In this document: positions 10,079 to 19,919 of the stretch, one piece after another
Position numbering within the stretch: position 1 is the first letter of the stretch
How the letters are laid out: the number at the start of each line of letters is the position of its first letter
Origin: Lepturacanthus savala
Taxonomy: Eukaryota; Chordata; Actinopteri; Scombriformes; Trichiuridae
Length of the DNA stretch: 64,000 nucleotides
Direction of reading: 5' to 3'
Assembly: GCA_030544235.1 (NCBI GenBank)
Contig: CM060465.1
Coordinates: forward strand, 32,557,488-32,621,487
Program-made: the position numbers and the translations under genes
Notes under the pieces: generated by a model
Database searches by the model: none
Told to the model about the DNA's origin: nothing
The model's input: only the letters and a program-made list of their open reading frames with translations

Positions 10079-10844
10079 GTGAGCGAATCCTTACAATACA
10101 AAGTCTTCTTTCATTCATGATCTTTTTTTCTGACTAGTGAAGTGTTTTCTTTGACTACAACAGAAGGAACATATTTTAGGTGTATACTTAGATGATTCTA
10201 GGTTCAGATAGAAGTCCAGTCCTTTTGTCTCTCGGTCTGCCCACAGCTATTACATTTGGTATGGTGGTCATGGGAGAATTTTGACCTACTTCTTTGCTGT
10301 GTTGCACCAACTTCAGGTCAAACTTTCCCCTGATGCACAGGAAACCTAATAGGATAAGTGCATCTGTGATTGTCAGCTTTGTATACAGTATGAGAAAACT
10401 AATGGCCAGATTTCAACATTCCCCGAAAGGATTTGTCCTCTGATTATTCAATTTTCGGGAAAACTGAAATCCGAAAACGTTTCAATAAGATTTAGGATAA
10501 TTCTGAATGTTTTGGTGAGACCGTGACATTTCTCCAAGCGTGGCCATTTGGTCCAAATTTCCATACACAAGGAATAATACAATTGGACTAGAAGGTTTCT
10601 CTTTTCACAACAGTCAAAGCGAGATGTAACAACAAGCTTGTGTTGGTGGATACGGTTTAACTTCAAAACAAGATCCTGGTTTTCAAAAACGGGTCAGAAT
10701 AAGACATTCGTGCAAAGTTACACCTGCAATTTGTGCCTTATATTCTGTTTTGCATATGGACCTGCACAGCTGTACTTGCTAGAAAGAGTAGATAAACTTA
10801 AAGGTCCCATATTTATAGTACACTTTTCCTGGTGACTTTCCTGG

Positions 10845-11225
10845 GTGACCTCTATTGCATAGTGTTGCCATATGGCAACATTTATTTTATCTTCATTTTT
10901 CTAAAACACCGTGGTATAAAATCAGTTTTTACAGTTGCATTTTACAGCCATGAAAAGGTTTTTTTTGTTTTTAAAGACATACAATTCAGGAGGTCACATG
11001 ACCAGAATATCCTTTTGCTCATGGACATTTGACATGTGAGCATCATTGTCTCATAACCGAAGGTTATTTTTAATTCAGAATTTGGGAAAACTTTCACCAA
11101 ATGAAAAATTGAACTCACTATCTAGGGTATTTCAATTTTGTTATAATAATCATCAATAATGTTATGTAATCTTTTGCTATTATGGTAAAAAAACATTTGT
11201 TGGCATATGGCAACAGTATGCAGTA
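10845..11225 (+). mobile_element. piggyBac-like MITE, degraded copy A
   Basis: Starts CCTCTATTGCATAGTGTTGC-CATATGGCAAC and ends in GGCATATGGCAACAGTATGC. The interior matches the reverse complement of 15437-15832 (TTATCTTCATTTTTCTAAAA, GGTCACATGACCAGAATATC, GCTCATGGACATTTGACATG, TCATTGTCTCATAACC). The TTAA sites are not clear here. Confidence 0.75.
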
Positions 11226-11261
11226 TTAAATTATACTCGATTGTTCTGTAATACAGGGGTA

Positions 11262-11745
11262 TACATTACAGTTCAAAGGTTTTCCATGTAAAATCACACT
11301 ATTATTTACCACCATGACTTGTAAAATGAATAGAAAATATAGTCAAGACATTGACAAAGTTAGAAATAATGTATTGTATATGAAATAATTTTTTTCCTTC
11401 AAACTTTGCTTTCGTCAAAGGAAGGTCAGTTTTGTAGCTTCTATAACCAGCTGTTTTCAGCTGTGCTAACATGATAGCATCCATGGTTTTCTAATCATCC
11501 TTTAACCTTCTGATGCAATGAGCAAACACATTGTACCATTAGAACACTGGAGTGATAGTTGCTGGAAATGGGCCTCTATACACCTATGTAGATATTGATG
11601 CACCAAAAACCAGACATTTGCAGCTACATTTTATCACATTAATGTATAGAGTATCTCTGATTAGTGTAAAGTGTAAAAACACAGTGCTTTTCTTTCAAAA
11701 ATAAGGGAATTTCTAAGTGACCCCAAACTTTTGAACAGTAGTGTA
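11262..11745 (+). mobile_element. Tc1/mariner-like MITE, copy 4
   Basis: TA at 11262-11263 and 11744-11745 flank CATTACAGTTCAAAGG and CAAACTTTTGAACAGTAGTG. Same interior and orientation as copy 1 (TTTCCATGTAAAATCACAC, ACCACCATGACTTGTAAAAT, GGAAATGGGCCTCTATACAC). Non-autonomous. Confidence 0.87.
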
Positions 11746-11814
11746 TGTTGCTTTTTTATGCACAAATGGCAAATAAAGTAACCGTGAACCTTGAATTTGA
11801 ATATTGTGTTTTAG

Positions 11815-11958
11815 ATATCAATGAATGCGTCAGCCAGGCGGGTCCCTGCCAGCGAGGGCAGCTCTGCATCAACACAGTCGGCTCCTACATCTGCCAGAGG
11901 AACTCTGTTAACTGCGGTCGAGGATATCACCTCAACGAAGAGGGCACGCGCTGCGTCG
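11815..11958 (+). CDS. fbln1: fibulin-1 exon 9: calcium-binding EGF 4
   Basis: The acceptor GTGTTTTAG ends at 11814; the donor GTACGT begins at 11959. The 144 bp phase 1-1 exon encodes DINECVSQAGPCQRGQLCIN, TVGSYICQ and NCGRGYHLNEEGTRCV. GRGYHLNEEGTRCV is identical to human fibulin-1. Confidence 0.97.
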
Positions 11959-12058
11959 GTACGTCCAGGCTCGCCGTCATCTCTACTGTGCACGCACATC
12001 CTCTTAGGATCCCACCAGTAGTGTATATCATGGTGTTTTCTGCCTCTTTTATTCCCAG

Positions 12059-12184
12059 ATATTGACGAGTGCAAAGGTCCTGAGAAATACTGCGAAGGTC
12101 ACGGCTGTATCAACCTGGTGGGCTCCTACCGCTGCGAGTGTGAGCCCGGATACATCTTCAACAGCATCAGCAGGATTTGTGAGG
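12059..12184 (+). CDS. fbln1: fibulin-1 exon 10: calcium-binding EGF 5
   Basis: The acceptor TTATTCCCAG ends at 12058; the donor GTAAGC begins at 12185. It encodes DIDECKGPEKYCEGHGCINL and VGSYRCECEPGYIF, ending with ISRICE. Six Cys in cbEGF spacing; the FxxISRxC tail matches human YFDGISRMCV. 126 bp, phase 1-1. Confidence 0.96.
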
Positions 12185-12268
12185 GTAAGCTGCAAGATAT
12201 GAGATATGAGAGCCATGTCGTAGTTTAATCATCTCATTGGGACGTGTTTTGACGTTTTTGGCTTTCAG

Positions 12269-12394
12269 ATATTAACGAATGCAGACACTACCCGGGCCGC
12301 CTGTGTGCTCACAAGTGCGAGAACACCCTGGGATCCTACAAGTGCAGCTGCACCACTGGCTTCAAGATAGCTGCTGATGGCAGGAACTGTGATG
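12269..12394 (+). CDS. fbln1: fibulin-1 exon 11: calcium-binding EGF 6
   Basis: The acceptor TTGGCTTTCAG ends at 12268; the donor GTAAGG begins at 12395. It encodes DINECRHYPGRLCAHKCENT and LGSYKCSCTTGF, ending DGRNCD. YPGRLC-HKCENTLGSY matches human. 126 bp, phase 1-1, separated from exon 10 by an intron of only 84 bp. Confidence 0.97.
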
Positions 12395-13247
12395 GTAAGG
12401 AATGCATTCAAATCAAGAGTGATTTTTTACATACTTGCATGTGCTGTGTTTACTGTAGACTGTGCTACACATATATTACTCGCTGATTGGAATAATACAA
12501 ACACCGGAGTTAGAGCACATTTGTCAACTGACACATCCATTCTGCTATCTGCTGTGGCGTCAGGCCTTTCTAGTTTGGTTTGGACAACATTCTAATATAT
12601 TTATGAAATGAAATATATCAGATCCCCTGAGGCAAATTTGGAAAGTTAAAAGCAACATTAGTCACACATGCTGACAGGATGTTATCCCACACTTGTTTTG
12701 TGATGTCGTTCATCCTTCTATTGTTTACTTTTTGTGGTCTGAGGAAGTGCATATTTTTTAAAGATGCCACATTTTCAAACCCGACCACCCTATGACCCCC
12801 CCCAATCATTCTTAGGCTCATTCTCAGTAATTTGTTCACAGGTAAACACATATGTACCTGTGCTTGCAGCTGTTTATGTGGCAGTAATTGCAAAACCCTT
12901 TATTACATAGTGTTAGTGTTAAAATCCATGTTTTACTATTTAGTTGTAAAATTATGTCTTTTACTATGAAGGACAAAAAATACTTACATCACATGACTAG
13001 GAAATATGGTTTTCACTCCTTTTTATATGGACTGATAAAACTCTTTTGAACCTTCAGGGCACATTTGTTGCATTAAATCCAAGCAGGATGTGCAAGAATT
13101 GTGCATGGAGTTTCAATGCTATATAATACAGGGTTAAATCACCCCCGCCTGCAAATGACTTCTCTGGTCTGGTATTTGTATAGTTCACAAATAGCTACAG
13201 TTCAAATAAAGCTCACAATGGTCTATTATCACATTTTTTCTGTGTAG
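12395..13247 (+). other. intron 11 of fbln1
   Basis: An 853 bp intron. I see no repeat family or RNA gene in it. Confidence 0.8.
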
Positions 13248-13367
13248 ATTTGAATGAGTGTGAGAGCAACCCCTGCAGCCAAGAGTGTGCCAACGTGTAC
13301 GGCTCCTACCAGTGTTACTGTCGCCGTGGTTACCAGCTCAGTGATGTTGATGGAATGACTTGTGAAG
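13248..13367 (+). CDS. fbln1: fibulin-1 exon 12: calcium-binding EGF 7
   Basis: The acceptor TTCTGTGTAG ends at 13247; the donor GTAAAA begins at 13368. It encodes DLNECESNPCSQECANVYGS followed by YQCYCRRGYQLSDVDGMTCE. The stretch CSQECANVYGSYQCYCRRGY is identical to human, making this the most conserved exon. 120 bp, phase 1-1. Confidence 0.98.
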
Positions 13368-13484
13368 GTAAAAATAAATGATTCTATTGTGAACATAAAT
13401 GAATTCATAAATACATTTACATACAGAGTTATTCCTGTGAATTCATTGGTTTGATAACACTTTCTCTCTTCTTGACCTTTCTAG

Positions 13485-13616
13485 ATATAGATGAATGTGC
13501 CCTGCCCACTGGAGGTCATATTTGCTCCTATCGCTGTCACAACACCCCCGGCAGCTTCCACTGCTCCTGTCCTGTCAATGGTTACACCTTGTCACCCAAT
13601 GGGCGCAGCTGCCAGG
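13485..13616 (+). CDS. fbln1: fibulin-1 exon 13: calcium-binding EGF 8
   Basis: The acceptor ACCTTTCTAG ends at 13484; the donor GTAAGA begins at 13617. It encodes DIDECALPTGGHICSYRCHN and TPGSFHCSCPVNGYTL, then PNGRSCQ. DIDECALPTGGHICSYRC is identical to human. 132 bp, phase 1-1. Confidence 0.98.
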
Positions 13617-13708
13617 GTAAGATGCCCCTTAATGTTGTGCATCAATGTCTCCAGGTTTATGTCCGTTTTTTTTTTTTTAAAACACATGTTCCTGTTTCCT
13701 ACTCTCAG

Positions 13709-13832
13709 ATGTCGATGAATGCTTGGCGGGCACACACACGTGCACAGAGAATCAGAGCTGCTTTAATGTGCAGGGAGGATTCAGGTGTCTTTCCTTTGAG
13801 TGTCCAAACAACTACCGCCGTGTTGGAGAGAC
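13709..13832 (+). CDS. fbln1: fibulin-1 exon 14: calcium-binding EGF 9, last common exon
   Basis: The acceptor CTACTCTCAG ends at 13708; the donor GTGAGT begins at 13833. It encodes DVDECLAGTHTCTENQSCFN, VQGGFRCLSFECPNNYRR and VGE, and ends with two bases (AC) of a Thr codon. That phase 2 end fits both downstream choices: AC|T at 14722 (form C) and AC|A at 18948 (form D). The N-Q-S sequon sits where human has N-E-T. Confidence 0.97.
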
Positions 13833-13949
13833 GTGAGTACCTTGATTCTGCCTCTGATGTGTACACACACATACGCACACACACGCACACACATCCGACC
13901 CTGTGGGGTCCCCTGTTAAATACCTACCCTATAGGGACCACCCATAACA

Positions 13950-14228
13950 AGACCCAAAATATCTTGTTTTTGGTACAGTTAGTCCAATATTGAATATAAT
14001 TATTTTACTGCACTGGCAGATAATTTAGCTCATTTCAAGTTTTTTCCTGATTTGGGTTAATTTTGTCTTGTTTTAAGAAAACAAAAATACATTTTCTTAA
14101 AAAAAAGATTAAAATGACTTAAAACAAAAGTGAAATAAGCCAAATTATCTGAAGAAAATTCTACTAAATATTGGACTAACTGTACCAAAAATAAGATATA
14201 TTGACTTGTAAAGATTTCATTTTGCAGT
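13950..14228 (+). mobile_element. fold-back MITE with long inverted arms
   Basis: The outer left arm (13956-13991) and the right arm (14167-14202) are near-perfect reverse complements (TTTTTGGTACAGTTAGTCCA against TGGACTAACTGTACCAAAAA). An inner pair also matches (AGATAATTTAGCTCATTTCA at 14018-14037 against 14132-14151). The right end finishes TTTTGCAGTG. No coding capacity; superfamily not assigned. Confidence 0.82.
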
Positions 14229-14625
14229 GTAAGATGATGTTAAAAACCAGAGCATTCCCCTCAGTCAAGCCTGGATGATGTTGATCCTACCAAAGAGCCC
14301 TGAGTACAACAATGAACAATATCAGGCTTTTCAAAACCGACACTTATTCGTCTGTGTGGATCAAGGCTCTGCATGTCCAGAATGCTCCGTGCTAGAATGA
14401 CTTCAGCAAAGATTGGGCTGTAGCATGTTCTGTTGTTGCAGAATGATGACATGTGTATGGATATTATTATTTTTTTGGTGTTATTGGCTCAAAAGTTGTC
14501 GAGGCTGTGTGCAGAACCTCTTGCATGAGCCCACAGACGGCACCATGACTGGCCTGTGCTCGGCTGCTGTGTTTGATGTTCCTTGCACTGCATGCCATGC
14601 ACGGCAAATTAAATTTACACCTGGT

Positions 14626-14720
14626 CTCTCTCTCTCTCTCTTTGTGCTTGTTTTGTTCTGTCTTGTCCCGTCCTGTCCTGCCTTTGCCCCCCACCCACCC
14701 AACCCCCGTTTCTCTTCACA
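14626..14720 (+). promoter_or_regulatory. extended polypyrimidine tract before the fibulin-1C acceptor
   Basis: From (TC)n at about 14627 through TCTGTCTTGTCCCGTCCTGT and CCCCCCACCCACCC to TTTCTCTTCACAG the tract is dominated by pyrimidines for about 90 bases, far longer than those of the neighbouring introns. It includes UCUU and CUCUCU-type polypyrimidine-tract-binding motifs. A role in C/D choice is inference. Confidence 0.6.
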
Positions 14721-14721
14721 G

Positions 14722-15103
14722 TCGATGTGAACGCTTGCTTTGCAATGAGTCTGTCGAGTGCCTGGCCATGCCCCTGAGAATAACCTACTACTACCTCACC
14801 TTCCCCACCAACATCCCCCTCCTCACCAACATCTTTCGCATGGGCCCCTCACACAACGTGCCCGGCGACGACATCCAGATTGCCATCACCTCCGGCAACG
14901 AGGGCGGCTTCTTCAAGACGGAGCGGGTGCCCACCGGCGGCGTGATGTCGGTGGCGAAGCTCATCGAAGAGCCGCAGGACTTTGAGCTGTCTGTGGAGCT
15001 GAGCCTGCGGCGCTACAACTCGCTCACCATGTACCTCGCTAAAGTGCTGGTGTTTGTCACCCAGGAGGAGCCCAGAGTACCTTACAATCACCTGCAGGAA
15101 TAA
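14722..15103 (+). CDS. fbln1: fibulin-1C terminal exon (fibulin-type module, isoform C)
   Basis: The acceptor TCTCTTCACAG ends at 14721; the first T completes the Thr codon from exon 14. It reads RCERLLCNESVECLAMPLRI, TYYYLTFPTNIP, FRMGPSHNVPGDDIQIAITS and GNEGGFF and stops at TAA 15101-15103. Human form C has RCERLPCHENRECSKLPLRI, FRMGPSSAVPGDSMQLAITG and GNEEGFF. The C terminus runs past the human end (FVSAEL) as FVTQEEPRVPYNHLQE, about ten extra residues. An N-E-S sequon lies at the start. This module in family members mediates nidogen and other matrix contacts; human C binds nidogen more strongly than D. Confidence 0.97.
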
Positions 15104-15260
15104 ACACTTATGCAGGGTTCCTTAGGTTACTTCACTAAAAAAATAAAAAGATGTGTAATCTTAAACACATGGTCTAGTGGAGGAAAAAGATTCCTATAAA
15201 TGGGATGGACATAAAATAAACCAACACCACCAGTTAAATAAAAATATACATGTTCATTTA
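15104..15260 (+). promoter_or_regulatory. fibulin-1C 3' UTR with poly(A) signals
   Basis: AATAAA occurs at 15142-15147, 15215-15220 and 15237-15242 shortly after the C stop codon. Which one is used is unknown. The 3' UTR is expected to be short because a piggyBac-like element starts at 15433. Confidence 0.6.
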
Positions 15261-15432
15261 TTGCAGGGCTAATTGGTGAGAATCAACGACAAATATCCAC
15301 CTTCAATGATCACTGACATTTCTCATATGTGTCTAAGAAGGTGGTTAAACTGTATGTATGTTCTGTATGATATAACAGCAATTTATTAGGAAAAATTATA
15401 AAGTAGGTTTTGATATTGTCATTTAGTGGTTT

Positions 15433-15836
15433 TTAACCCTCTATTGCATGAAATATTTAAACTTGGTAAAAATGTTTTGAGTGTTTTTATGACTTAAAAG
15501 GGCCTAAATAATAGATATATTTAAGAAATATAAGAAAAAACACAGTCTCAGGATAGTTTCATGCTATGTAAGTCAATGGGATTTTATTTAGTTATTTTTT
15601 TTTCACAAATTCTGAATAAAAGACAACATTTGGTTATGAGACAATGATGTTCACATGTCAAATGTCCATGAGCAATTGAGGATATTCTGGTCATGTGACC
15701 TTATAAATTGTATGTCCTAAAGGCCTCCTTTTCACACCTAGCTGTAGAAACATAGATTTTATATCACAGTTCTTTTTAGAAAAATGAAGATAAAGTAATT
15801 GTTGCCATATGGCAACACTATGCAATAGAGGGTTAA
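15433..15836 (-). mobile_element. piggyBac-like MITE, intact copy B
   Basis: TTAA at 15433-15436 and 15833-15836 flank a 396 bp element with matching ends (CCCTCTATTGCAT on the left, ATGCAATAGAGGG on the right). The TTAA target and CCC-start termini are hallmarks of piggyBac. It also carries the 16 bp palindrome GTTGCCATATGGCAAC. No transposase, so non-autonomous. Opposite in orientation to copy A in intron 8. Confidence 0.9.
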
Positions 15837-17459
15837 TATATGTGTAATAACTACATGAGGCTTTCAGGGACACTGGTAGTCGGATAGGATGGCTAATAAT
15901 TTAGCCTTGTTCACTACTTAAAAAAAAAACTAACTGTGTAACTGTTCCACCATAGACAGGTGTTCAAGATAACACATCATTTTTAATGTTAATATGAGCA
16001 AAACAGTACAATACACAATTAGAACAAAGCACAATTTAGTTTTTTAGCAAATTACATAATCTTAACTATAGATATAATGATCATTAGCAGTATAAATTAG
16101 GCCCACTTGAATGTGTCTTCTTGGGGAGATAGGGTAGTGTGATAACCTCTAGGTGGCGTTCTAGGGCAGGGTAAATCATAAAATAATGGTAATGACTACA
16201 ACTGAGTGTAATTTGATGTTGCATGACGTTTTGCAGTATTTTATGGTTTATGTGTTGGACGAACAGTTTTCTATTAAAATTGAAATAGAAATAACACATG
16301 TTCAAGTCAAATCCAGTTCTTGATAAATGGTGCATTGTGGGGTTTAATCAAATGCAGCAAAGTGAGCAGTTGGAATGTGAGGCTAGATCACAGATGGAGG
16401 CATGAAGACTTCCTCACATAGTTTCATATTACTGTTATTCCAGCAGCTTCAATGAAGATGAAATCCAACTATACATGCAAATCTCTGTAACTCTGAACAC
16501 AAGATCTTTTCATATATATCACATATTAACGCTATACAACAACTGAACTCATTTATACTCAGTTGTACTGTTTTCTTTCAAAACAGAGCAAAACCAAGTC
16601 TGTATTTCGTCAATTTTTGGATTTTCCATCTATAAGTCAAACCCTTCCCTTATTTAATGTATGCAGAGACCTCACATTCCAGTATTTATAATTCCAGTAA
16701 TTCCATACCTCAGAATTCCACTCAAAATGAGCTAAATTGGGCCTTTTAATGTATTGTTACTCCCACTTCCCAAATGACTGTTACCTTGCACCACAAATAC
16801 ATCTTTCTTTGGCAGTTATTTTCATGCACATGTCCTAAACTCCCATTACGTTTTCGGCTTAATGTGAAATGCACAGATTTCCACTGAATACTGTGGGTGT
16901 AAACCCCAAAGCAGACAGATAATCCAAATGAAGGCTGAGTAAGTGACACGCGATGGGATGCAGTGGTAAAGGAGAGGGAAATGTGCACCAGCAGGATAGG
17001 GTATAAATAGTTTGACATGCTGTGAGGCTGCTGCCTGGGGCTGTGGCTTATAATAACCGTAAATTCAGATGTCCTAGGTTCCTCCTGTCCTGAGCTGTCA
17101 GGCCAGTAAGGATGCACTTGGTCCCTAGTGGGGGATATCCTTAAAATAAGAACATAGTGGCGCACAGGAGGTTTTTTCATCCCCTATGACATTGAGTTAT
17201 GGGGCTCTGGGCTCTGGCCGGTGGTCTGAACAATTTGTGGTACAGCAACATCACCGCGCACAGAATGAATGATGCCCTGCAGTGTTTGTGTTGGGGCGTT
17301 ATCAATGTGCTGACTATAAATAATAATTACCAAAAAAATAAAAGGGCCCTACGCTTGACCAGAGGACTTTCATCCAAAAAGTCTTGTTTTTCTTTCTGGT
17401 CTGAAAGTATTGGGGTTTTTCTCCTGGGCTGGGCCACGTGAGGCATGAGGAGATGAAGA

Positions 17460-17600
17460 AGACGTGCATACGCATGCACACACATGCACATACATGCACG
17501 CACGCATACACATGCACCTTTTTGCATGCATAAATGAACATGTACAAATGCATGTAGGCGGCGCAGATGTACACACATGCACACGTACACGCACATGTTG
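17460..17600 (+). repeat. CACATGCA-type low-complexity tract
   Basis: Alternating CA/TG/CG hexamer and octamer variants (ACACATGCACATACATGCAC). Reverse-strand frames here are compositional artefacts. Confidence 0.85.
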
Positions 17601-18947
17601 TAATTAGCTCCACTTGCTGCCCCAGCTTTGAAGTGTTCGTCTGTGTGTAAACGGGCAGTTCATCCTGGGTCATTATCTTCTCATAAATTTACTCTCTACC
17701 CCGACAGAGCATTCACCTCGTCCTCTAGAGCCCAGCTCGGGTCTTTCTGCAGCTCAGGCCGTGGTATTATAAACTAGGAGAACATTTTGTGGGTTTGGCC
17801 CGGTCCAAAGCAAAACTTGGACCCACCCGCTAATTGCTAATTACAAGCCCCTACCCAGTGGTGGCTTGACTTTTTGTCAGGGGCTTCTCTCCTCGCTCTC
17901 CATGAAAGGAGCCCTGCAACCCAAGCTGTGCCTGGGCTTTGAGCTGCAGCCTATAGGTCCCCTGAGCGCCAAAGATCCACAGCCCGTGACTCACTGTGTG
18001 GCTATATGGCTGCCATGCACATTAACTGGACTATACATGGCAACTTGGCTGTTTTCATAACCCAATATAACCATGTACCGACTTGTCTCCTTTGTGAAGA
18101 CCACTGAGTTTAACATCTTGGATGTCAAAGTCGAGGCTTTTATTTCATCTCAATAGCACGCTCCCGATCACAAGTTGCTCATTGTTTCAAAGTCAAACCC
18201 TTGATTTGTGAGCTTTTTAATGCCGCAGAAACCTCTCGCAAATGTCTAATGTAACAGACAGGTAGTGAACGGCGATACTTCAGGTGGCGTTAGCTTTAGG
18301 AGCCAACGAAGGCCCTCCATTCTCTCCAACCTGTCACTGATTAGGCTGTGGAATAAACAAAGCCCTAAATAATAGGATGAGAGCTGCCTTGGGGAGAGGC
18401 TGGGGAGTTGTCTAGTCATGTTGCTCACAATTTAAGAGTCTTTTAGAACACTCCCTTGCCCCATAAATCCTCCTCAAGAGATTATCTGATGTGAAGCCGG
18501 GGATGCTCTGCAAATCCAAATATTTTCTTGAGCAGGTTGTGGATCATTCTCTGTGAGTGTAGTAATTAATTTCCCACACAGCTTGAAATAGTGCTTCAAT
18601 GGCAGCGCGAGTCTCCACAAGCTACAGAGTTTGGCTTCGGAATGAGCTTTAGCTATTGTTGGTTTATTATTCTTCCAAAACCACATAGAAATGGATTGTT
18701 TTTGATGTTGACTGCTATATCTAGCACGCCTGCTGTCTTGTTCTGATACTGTTTGTGTAGCAGCCATTGGAGGTGTCCCACTGAGTTCTTGATTATGTAG
18801 TGGGCTGTTCCTAAGAATTACCCTGTTATTGTGAGCTTTAGATACCAAAGGCGGTTTACTCTGAAATGTTTGTGCAGACTTTACCTAAAGGTCAGAGGCC
18901 ATGTGTGTGTTTCTGTTTTCTTTTTCTTCTTTTTTTTTTGCCACTAG

Positions 18948-19093
18948 AGTGGCAAGGCTGGAACGTTCGGACACCATTCGCTGCATTAAGTCCTGTCAGC
19001 CTAATGACGTCGCCTGTGCCCTGGACCCCATGCATTCCATATCCCACACCTTCATCTCGTTGCCGACCTTCCGAGAGTTCACAAAGCCAGAGG
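18948..19093 (+). CDS. fbln1: fibulin-1D exon 15 (start of isoform D module)
   Basis: The acceptor is a T-rich tract ending CCACTAG at 18947; the donor GTAGGT begins at 19094. Its first A completes the Thr codon; it then reads VARLERSDTIRCIKSCQPND, VACALDPMHSISHTFISLPT and FREFTKPE. Human D has DTVRCIKSCRPND, HTISHTVISLPTFREFT. 146 bp, phase 2 to phase 1. Mutually exclusive with the C exon, since C carries its own stop and poly(A). Confidence 0.96.
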
Positions 19094-19269
19094 GTAGGTA
19101 CCGCTCCAACATTTCTTCAAATAGTGCAGCGTGGACAAGTTTACGCATTCCAGATGGGCAAAAATACAATTATTCCCCATCAAAATAATGTTTCATGGTA
19201 AATGAACAAGTCTTACAAAAATTAGTTTGACATTTTGTGAATTATCCTCATTCACTTTTTGCCAAGAAA

Positions 19270-19510
19270 TAGATTAGAAGATTGATACCACACACATTTT
19301 ATAGGGTATGAAGCCAGGAGTCGGTTAGCTTAGCTCAGCTAACCTGGTTCTGTCCAATGGTAAAATTATTTCTTGTTTGTTGAACCTTTAGAAAAAATCT
19401 GTTAAAATTACATGTGTTTTTAATTAGTGAGCTTTAGAAGGGCAGGTTGAACTTGAGTTGTACTTTATTGCCTTTGCATGGAGCCAGGCTGTTTAAAAAT
19501 TATTAAAGCT
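19270..19510 (+). repeat. degenerate GCTTAGCT-type dispersed repeat
   Basis: GTTAGCTTAGCTCAGCTAAC, CTGGTTCTGTCCAATGGT and TTAATTAGTGAGCTTTAGAA are words I recognise from a widespread fish repeat. No ends or target duplication located. Confidence 0.5.
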
Positions 19511-19919
19511 ATGTTCAATAGCTGTGTGTTGTTGAGCTGTGTACTACATGCTTCTAACAATTTGGTATTTTTATAGAGTCATAATTGAAATTTTCTATTT
19601 AATATAATCAAGAGACAGACTCCTTTGGACAGACTATGGTTGATAATCACTTTTTGCACATTTGTTATTGACCACCTAAATGTCAGAAAATAATTTTAAT
19701 TAGACATAATTTTAAAATAATAATTTTATTTTATATAGTTTTTTTTATTACTTTTTTTAACTTTAACTTGAAGTATTTTAGTTGTTTAGTTGTTAGTTTG
19801 GACGTCTGGAAGTTATCAGAAGGAAAAAGCTGAACAAAACATTAGCTCGGTTAGCATACTGAATTACCTTGGAGAAAGAGATTTTTAACATGAAACTTTA
19901 TGCAGTGGTTTTTCCTTTA

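Larger units (their letters stand above)
10079..11814 (+). other. intron 8 of fbln1
   Basis: A 1.7 kb intron containing a short head of the TTAAAGGTCCCATATT family (10799-10840), a degraded piggyBac-like MITE (about 10845-11225) and Tc1/mariner-like MITE copy 4 (11262-11745). The part before 10799 shows no recognised feature. Confidence 0.8.
13833..14721 (+). other. intron between the last common exon and the C exon
   Basis: An 889 bp intron with a (CA)n tract (13862-13892), a fold-back element (13950-14228), and a long pyrimidine tract including (TC)n (about 14626-14720) leading into the C acceptor. The part around 14230-14600 shows no recognised feature. Confidence 0.8.
15104..18947 (+). 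other. region between C exon and first D-specific exon
   Basis: For form D this is intron. It holds the C 3' UTR, a piggyBac-like MITE (15433-15836), AT-rich sequence (15840-16740), a CA/TGCA-rich tract (17460-17600), and a less repetitive, more GC-balanced stretch at 17690-18560. I see no exon; apparent reading frames lack splice context. Confidence 0.7.

Noticed and set aside
14573..15103. 176-codon frame beginning at ATG 14573
   Set aside because: Only the part from 14722 is real, as the fibulin-1C terminal exon; the upstream Met and the Ser/Leu-rich stretch come from the intronic (TC)n tract.
16746..17180. 144-codon reverse-strand frame after the C exon
   Set aside because: No domain, and biased by intronic composition; no supporting splice sites found.
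17314..17673. Cys/Val/His-rich reverse frames
   Set aside because: Translation of CACATGCA-type low-complexity DNA, not a cysteine-rich gene.
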